A DNA stretch of 64,000 bases. Source: Bradyrhizobium zhengyangense (GTDB taxonomy: Bacteria > Pseudomonadota > Alphaproteobacteria > Rhizobiales > Xanthobacteraceae). Positions 60,473-64,000 of the stretch are shown here, one piece after another (within the stretch, counting starts at the first letter, position 1; every line of letters begins with the position of its first letter). The translations under genes were made by a program, and so were the position numbers. Under the pieces are notes generated by a model. That model searched no databases. It saw nothing but the letters and a program-made list of their open reading frames with translations, and was not told the origin of the DNA. The stretch spans positions 120,989-184,988 of the forward strand of contig NZ_JAKLUA010000014.1 in NCBI RefSeq assembly GCF_022012435.1. The letters are read 5' to 3'.

Positions 60473-62209
60473 TTATTTCTTCAGCGCGAACACCCAGACC
60501 ACGCCGCCTTGCGGCACGTTGGACTCGATGCCGATATTGTTGGTCGCGAGCGCATCCTGGATGCGCTGCGCGTCGACGCCCCAGCCCGACTGGATCGCGA
60601 TGTATTGCGTCCCGTCGATCTCATAGGACATCGGCATGCCCATGATGCCGGAGTTGGTCTTCTGCTGCCAGAGCAGCTCGCCGGTCTTGGCGTTGAAGGC
60701 GCGGAAGTTGCGGTCGTTGGTGCCGCCGGCGAAGACGAGATCGCCTGCGGTTGCCGTGACCGATCCAAACATCTGCGACTTCGGGAAGTCGTGCTGCCAC
60801 ACCTTCTTGCCGGTCGCGGGATCCCAAGCCTGGATCTCGCCGAAATGATCGGCGCCGGGCTTGGTCTTCAGGCCGATGTCCTCAGGCTTGGTGCCGAGCC
60901 AGAGCTCGCCTGGCTTGAGCGGGATCTTCTCGCCGGTGAAACCGCCGCAGAAATTCTCGTTGGCGGGCACGTAGACGAGGCCGGTCTTCTGGCTGTAGGC
61001 CGCCGATGGCCAATCCTTTCCGCCCCATAGTGACGGGCAGAACTCCACGCGCTTGCCGACCGCAGGCTTGTGCGCGGGATCGACGATCGGCTTGCCGTTT
61101 TCGTCGATGCCCTTCCAGACATCGGTCGAGACGAACGGCCAGCCGGCGACGTAGTTGATCTTGGTCGGCGTGCGCTCGAGCACCCAGAAGATCGCATCGC
61201 GGCCGGGATGGACCAGGCTCTTGATGCTGCGGCCGTCACGCTGCAGGTCGATCAGCATCGGCGCGTCGACCTCGTCCCAGTCCCAGGAATCGTTCTGGTG
61301 ATACTGGTGATAGGTCTTGATCTTGCCGTTGCCGGGATCGAGCGCGAGCACCGACGAGGTGTAGAGATTGTCGCCGGGATGCATCTCGCCGGGCCACGGC
61401 GCGGCGTTGCCGACGCCCCAATAGATCGTCTTGGTGTCCTTGTCGTAGGTGCCGGTCATCCAGGCCGAGCCGCCGCCGTTCTTCCAGTCGTCGCCCTGCC
61501 AGGTGTCGTGGCCGGGCTCACCCTCGCCGGGAATGGTGAAGGTGCGCCACAGCTCCTTGCCGTCCTTGGCATCGTAGGCGGCGACATAGCCGCGCACGCC
61601 GAACTCGCCGCCGGAGCCGCCGACGATGACCTTGCCATCGACGATCAGCGGCATCAGGGTCATGTACTGACCCTTCTTGTAATCCTGCACCTTGGTGTCC
61701 CACGCCACCTTGCCGGTCTTGGCATCGAGCGCGACGACATGGTCGTCGGTGGTGGCGAGATAGAGCTTGTCTTCCCACAAGCCGACGCCGCGGCTGGTCG
61801 GATGCAGCTGGAACAGATCGTCGGGGAGCTGCCGCTTGTAGCGCCAATATTCGTCGCCGGTTTTCGCATTCAGCGCGATCACCTGCCCCATCGGTGTTGC
61901 CACGAACATCACGCCGTTATTGACGATCGGCGGCGCCTCATGGCCCTCGACGACGCCGGTGGCGAATGTCCAGACCGGCGTGAGGTCTTTCACATTCGCG
62001 GTGTTGATCTGGTCGAGCGGGCTGTAGCCCTGCCCGTCATAGGTGCGCCGATAGAGCATCCAATTGCCGGGTTCCGGATTCTCCAGGCGCTGCTGGGTAA
62101 CGGGCGCGTAATTCTCGATCGGGCCGGCGATTGCGGCGGTCGAGACGACACATGTGAAGGTGACGAAGCCGGACAGCAGTAATTGCTTTCTGGTCATGTA
62201 CGTTTTCAT
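60473..62209 (-). CDS. PQQ-dependent dehydrogenase without vicinal disulfide, predicted lanthanide type
   Basis: 578 residues with a signal peptide (to about residue 28). Propeller repeats (NTANVKDLTPVWTFATGVVE, ALDAKTGKVAWDTKV); metal ligands E202 (SGGEFG) and N268 (GVGNAA). The catalytic region is SWDWDEVDAP with D310 and D312, again the two-aspartate lanthanide marker. Unlike the other two dehydrogenases here, the adjacent cysteine pair is missing (HPTSRGVGLW at that place). No cytochrome gene is adjacent; a Rieske protein gene lies just upstream on the same strand. The ATG at 62209 is preceded by GGGGAAC. Confidence 0.88.
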   Translation of the reverse strand: MKTYMTRKQLLLSGFVTFTCVVSTAAIAGPIENYAPVTQQRLENPEPGNWMLYRRTYDGQGYSPLDQINTANVKDLTPVWTFATGVVEGHEAPPIVNNGVMFVATPMGQVIALNAKTGDEYWRYKRQLPDDLFQLHPTSRGVGLWEDKLYLATTDDHVVALDAKTGKVAWDTKVQDYKKGQYMTLMPLIVDGKVIVGGSGGEFGVRGYVAAYDAKDGKELWRTFTIPGEGEPGHDTWQGDDWKNGGGSAWMTGTYDKDTKTIYWGVGNAAPWPGEMHPGDNLYTSSVLALDPGNGKIKTYHQYHQNDSWDWDEVDAPMLIDLQRDGRSIKSLVHPGRDAIFWVLERTPTKINYVAGWPFVSTDVWKGIDENGKPIVDPAHKPAVGKRVEFCPSLWGGKDWPSAAYSQKTGLVYVPANENFCGGFTGEKIPLKPGELWLGTKPEDIGLKTKPGADHFGEIQAWDPATGKKVWQHDFPKSQMFGSVTATAGDLVFAGGTNDRNFRAFNAKTGELLWQQKTNSGIMGMPMSYEIDGTQYIAIQSGWGVDAQRIQDALATNNIGIESNVPQGGVVWVFALKK

Positions 62210-62326
62210 GGACGTTCCCCTTTTCATCCGATTGAATTCTTGTTTTGAATTCTTGTCGTTCGTCCCGAAATCCGCCCCTCGGCGGATGCGGCCTCTCGTG
62301 AGGCGGGCCCATCCCCGCACCGTCCG

Positions 62327-62974
62327 TCATCCCGGCTGCGCGCCACCTACCTTTCCGACGAAGCCGCCCGCGACGCTGAGCGAACCGTCAGCGAGTGCCA
62401 GCGGCAGCGCGGCGAGCCGCCGCGGCGCCGGGCCGTACACCACCTGCGCGCCTTCGCGCGGGTCGTATTCGGAGTTGTGGCACATGCATTTGAAAACATC
62501 TTTGTCGCCGACATCGCTCTTGACCCAGGCGGTGACGGGACAACCGGCATGGGCGCAGATCGCCGAATAAGCGAGGATGCCGTCGACGGCACGCGCTTTG
62601 GTTTGCTCGTCGAGCTCGGCGGGATCGAGCTTGATGATCAGGAGCTCGTTGAGCCGCGAGGCGCTGCGCACCACCGATGTCTTGGGATCCTGCGGCCAGG
62701 CATGCACCGGCGGACCGCCGAGCGTCAGGTCAGCTGCCTTGATCAGCTTTCCTTCGCTGTCACCTTCGGAGAAGACGAGAAGGTCGCCCTTCTGCGGCCG
62801 CTCGTCCGAGCCGGGCGCATCTTCGCCCGCGCGCACCGGTGCGGAACAGCCGAGACACGCCGTGGTGGCGAGCGCACCGAGCAGCAGCGTTCGCCGCGTC
62901 TGCTCGGCGCAGGATTCGAGTTCCGCAATGTTGTCGGAGGATGACGATGCGATGTTGGTTGGTGCATTCGACAT
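62327..62974 (-). CDS. Tat-exported Rieske [2Fe-2S] protein
   Basis: 215 residues. The N-terminal QTRRTLLLGALATTACLGC looks like a twin-arginine export or anchor signal. Rieske ligands: C140-A-H142 (ICAHAGCPV) and C163-x2-H166 (CMCHNSEYD), with C145 and C165 placed for the stabilising disulfide. It should be a periplasmic or membrane-anchored electron carrier. It is encoded immediately upstream of the third PQQ dehydrogenase on the same strand (118 bases), so it may take electrons from it; that pairing is inference. Confidence 0.85.
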   Translation of the reverse strand: MSNAPTNIASSSSDNIAELESCAEQTRRTLLLGALATTACLGCSAPVRAGEDAPGSDERPQKGDLLVFSEGDSEGKLIKAADLTLGGPPVHAWPQDPKTSVVRSASRLNELLIIKLDPAELDEQTKARAVDGILAYSAICAHAGCPVTAWVKSDVGDKDVFKCMCHNSEYDPREGAQVVYGPAPRRLAALPLALADGSLSVAGGFVGKVGGAQPG

Positions 62975-63236
62975 GCACAGTAGCAGGCGCTGGAACTCTG
63001 CCGAAATGAAGGCGAAGAATTGGCGCCGCAGCGCATCAATAAGGCTTTACTCGCTTTGATTGAACACGATTGCACGGATTCAAACGCGTTTTTGCCATTT
63101 CAACATCATGTCGCGCGATCGGCATGATGATTTTGCAGATCAGGTCGATGCTGTAGGAATTGGTGCAGCGCGTTTTCGCCACGCGATGCAACCGTTGAGC
63201 GATTCAACTGCACGTTATAAAGTCAGCTTCGCACGT

Positions 63237-63701
63237 TCAAGACCGTAGAACGTGGCGCGGCGACGCAATGCGACCAGCGATGGTGGCCGATGCCATCTCA
63301 AAACTGTCAGCGATGCGACGTGCCCTATCGATGAACAGGCTGGCCGCCGGCGGCGGGCAGACCTCGCGCGCAGTCTGTTCGAACAGGTCGAGCCAGCGGT
63401 CGAAATGATCGCCAATCAGGCTGAGCGGCATATGCGCTCGCATCGGCGAGCCGTGATAGCGGCCGCTCATCAACACCACCGAAGACCAGAAGTCTTTGAG
63501 CTTCGCCAGATGCTCGTCCCAATTCTGGACGATAGCAAAGACAGGCCCAAGCAGCGCGTCCTCGCGGACGCGGCCGTAGAAGCGGCTGACGAGTTCCCCG
63601 ATCATCTCCTCGGTAATCCCGGTACGCTCGATCGCATCCAGGGTCAGCAGGTTCCGCCGCGCGGCCGCCGCCTCGCGCTCGGCCTCCAGTCGATCCGACA
63701 T
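63237..63701 (-). CDS. Truncated haemoglobin (group III-like globin)
   Basis: 154 residues. The globin core includes GELVSRFYGRVREDALLGPV, then HLAKLKDFWSSVVLMSGRYH and PLSLIGDHFDRWLDLFEQTA with the proximal histidine expected in GDHFDRW. The pattern is that of group III truncated globins, found in many alphaproteobacteria and possibly involved in oxygen or NO chemistry. The ATG at 63701 has GAAGGAC upstream; the open frame before it is not coding-like. Not clearly linked to the PQQ genes. Confidence 0.82.
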   Translation of the reverse strand: MSDRLEAEREAAAARRNLLTLDAIERTGITEEMIGELVSRFYGRVREDALLGPVFAIVQNWDEHLAKLKDFWSSVVLMSGRYHGSPMRAHMPLSLIGDHFDRWLDLFEQTAREVCPPPAASLFIDRARRIADSFEMASATIAGRIASPRHVLRS

Positions 63702-63847
63702 GTCCTTCGTTTTCCGTTTCGTTGTTCCCGCGAGCCGCCCGCTCAACATTGTCGGGCCAAATGCGCACGACGTCTTTGTCATGGCGCAAATTGCGGGATT
63801 GGGCGGAGCGGGCGTTTTAAGCCCGCCTGCCTGCCCTATGATCAGCA

Positions 63848-63936
63848 TCGTAGGGTGGCAAAGGCGCACTTGCGCCGTACCCACCATCTCTCTCGATCGC
63901 GACAAATGCGTGGGCACGCTCCGCTTTGCCCACCCT
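63848..63936. repeat. Dispersed imperfect palindrome, inverted copy of 29000-29095
   Basis: TCGTAGGGTGGCAAAGGCGC at one end and CTCCGCTTTGCCCACCCTT at the other, with GCACTTGCGCC and GTGGGCACG shared with 29000-29095 in reverse order. Confidence 0.65.
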
Positions 63937-64000
63937 TGTCTTAGCGCACCGGGCTAGAATGGCCTCGTTCCGTGAGGAATGGCCCAGCCCGGGTGGCCGC

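Overview
The window comes from a GC-rich alphaproteobacterium, most likely a Bradyrhizobium or close relative. The reasons are the codon and GC character, the dispersed imperfect-palindrome repeats between genes, and the gene content (XoxF-type methanol oxidation, glutathione-dependent formaldehyde oxidation, a lanmodulin, Bradyrhizobium-like small secreted proteins). No tRNA, rRNA, CRISPR array, integrase or transposase was seen.

Region 1 (1-27 kb) is mostly ordinary chromosome. It holds a purine/ureide catabolic operon (DUF3830 protein, puuE, partial uraD), small secreted proteins, an alpha/beta hydrolase, a class II aldolase plus ClC channel pair and a MarC protein. A stress block follows (DUF892, Hsp20, Lon), then HU and a thiolase. 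Next are a frameshifted Tat-exported GH1 beta-glucosidase, a winged-helix/TPR regulator divergent from a PPOX flavoprotein, a GrlR-like protein, a sugar ABC transporter operon and a TonB-dependent receptor.

Region 2 (25.8-63 kb) is a large island for lanthanide- and PQQ-dependent alcohol oxidation. It begins with a two-component system and S-formylglutathione hydrolase. A five-gene coupled operon follows (PQQ-associated ABC transporter, beta-propeller protein, small periplasmic protein), resembling the lut cluster of Methylorubrum. Then come the quinoprotein accessory proteins (MxaJ-like binding protein, CXXCW protein, zinc metallohydrolase, SoxYZ-like carrier), a NitT/TauT-type ABC transporter and an HME-type RND efflux pair. 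After these are a previously unlisted 26-residue pqqA (46384-46464, minus) and a lanmodulin gene (lanM, 46636-47028). A PQQ alcohol dehydrogenase/cytochrome c/MxaJ-like operon and an AraC regulator lead to the main xoxF-xoxG-(GSH-formaldehyde dehydrogenase)-gfa operon, which ends in a strong terminator. The island closes with a molybdenum hydroxylase pair, a third PQQ dehydrogenase with a Tat-exported Rieske protein, and a truncated globin.

How they fit together: methanol or another alcohol is oxidised in the periplasm by PQQ dehydrogenases. All three carry the Asp-x-Asp signature associated with lanthanide use, and no calcium-type MxaF is present. Electrons go to small c-type cytochromes, or possibly to the Rieske protein. 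Formaldehyde is taken through glutathione adducts to formate by Gfa, GSH-dependent formaldehyde dehydrogenase and FghA. Lanmodulin, the TonB receptor, the ABC system and perhaps the RND pump would handle the metal, and pqqA supplies the cofactor precursor, but pqqBCDE are not in this window.
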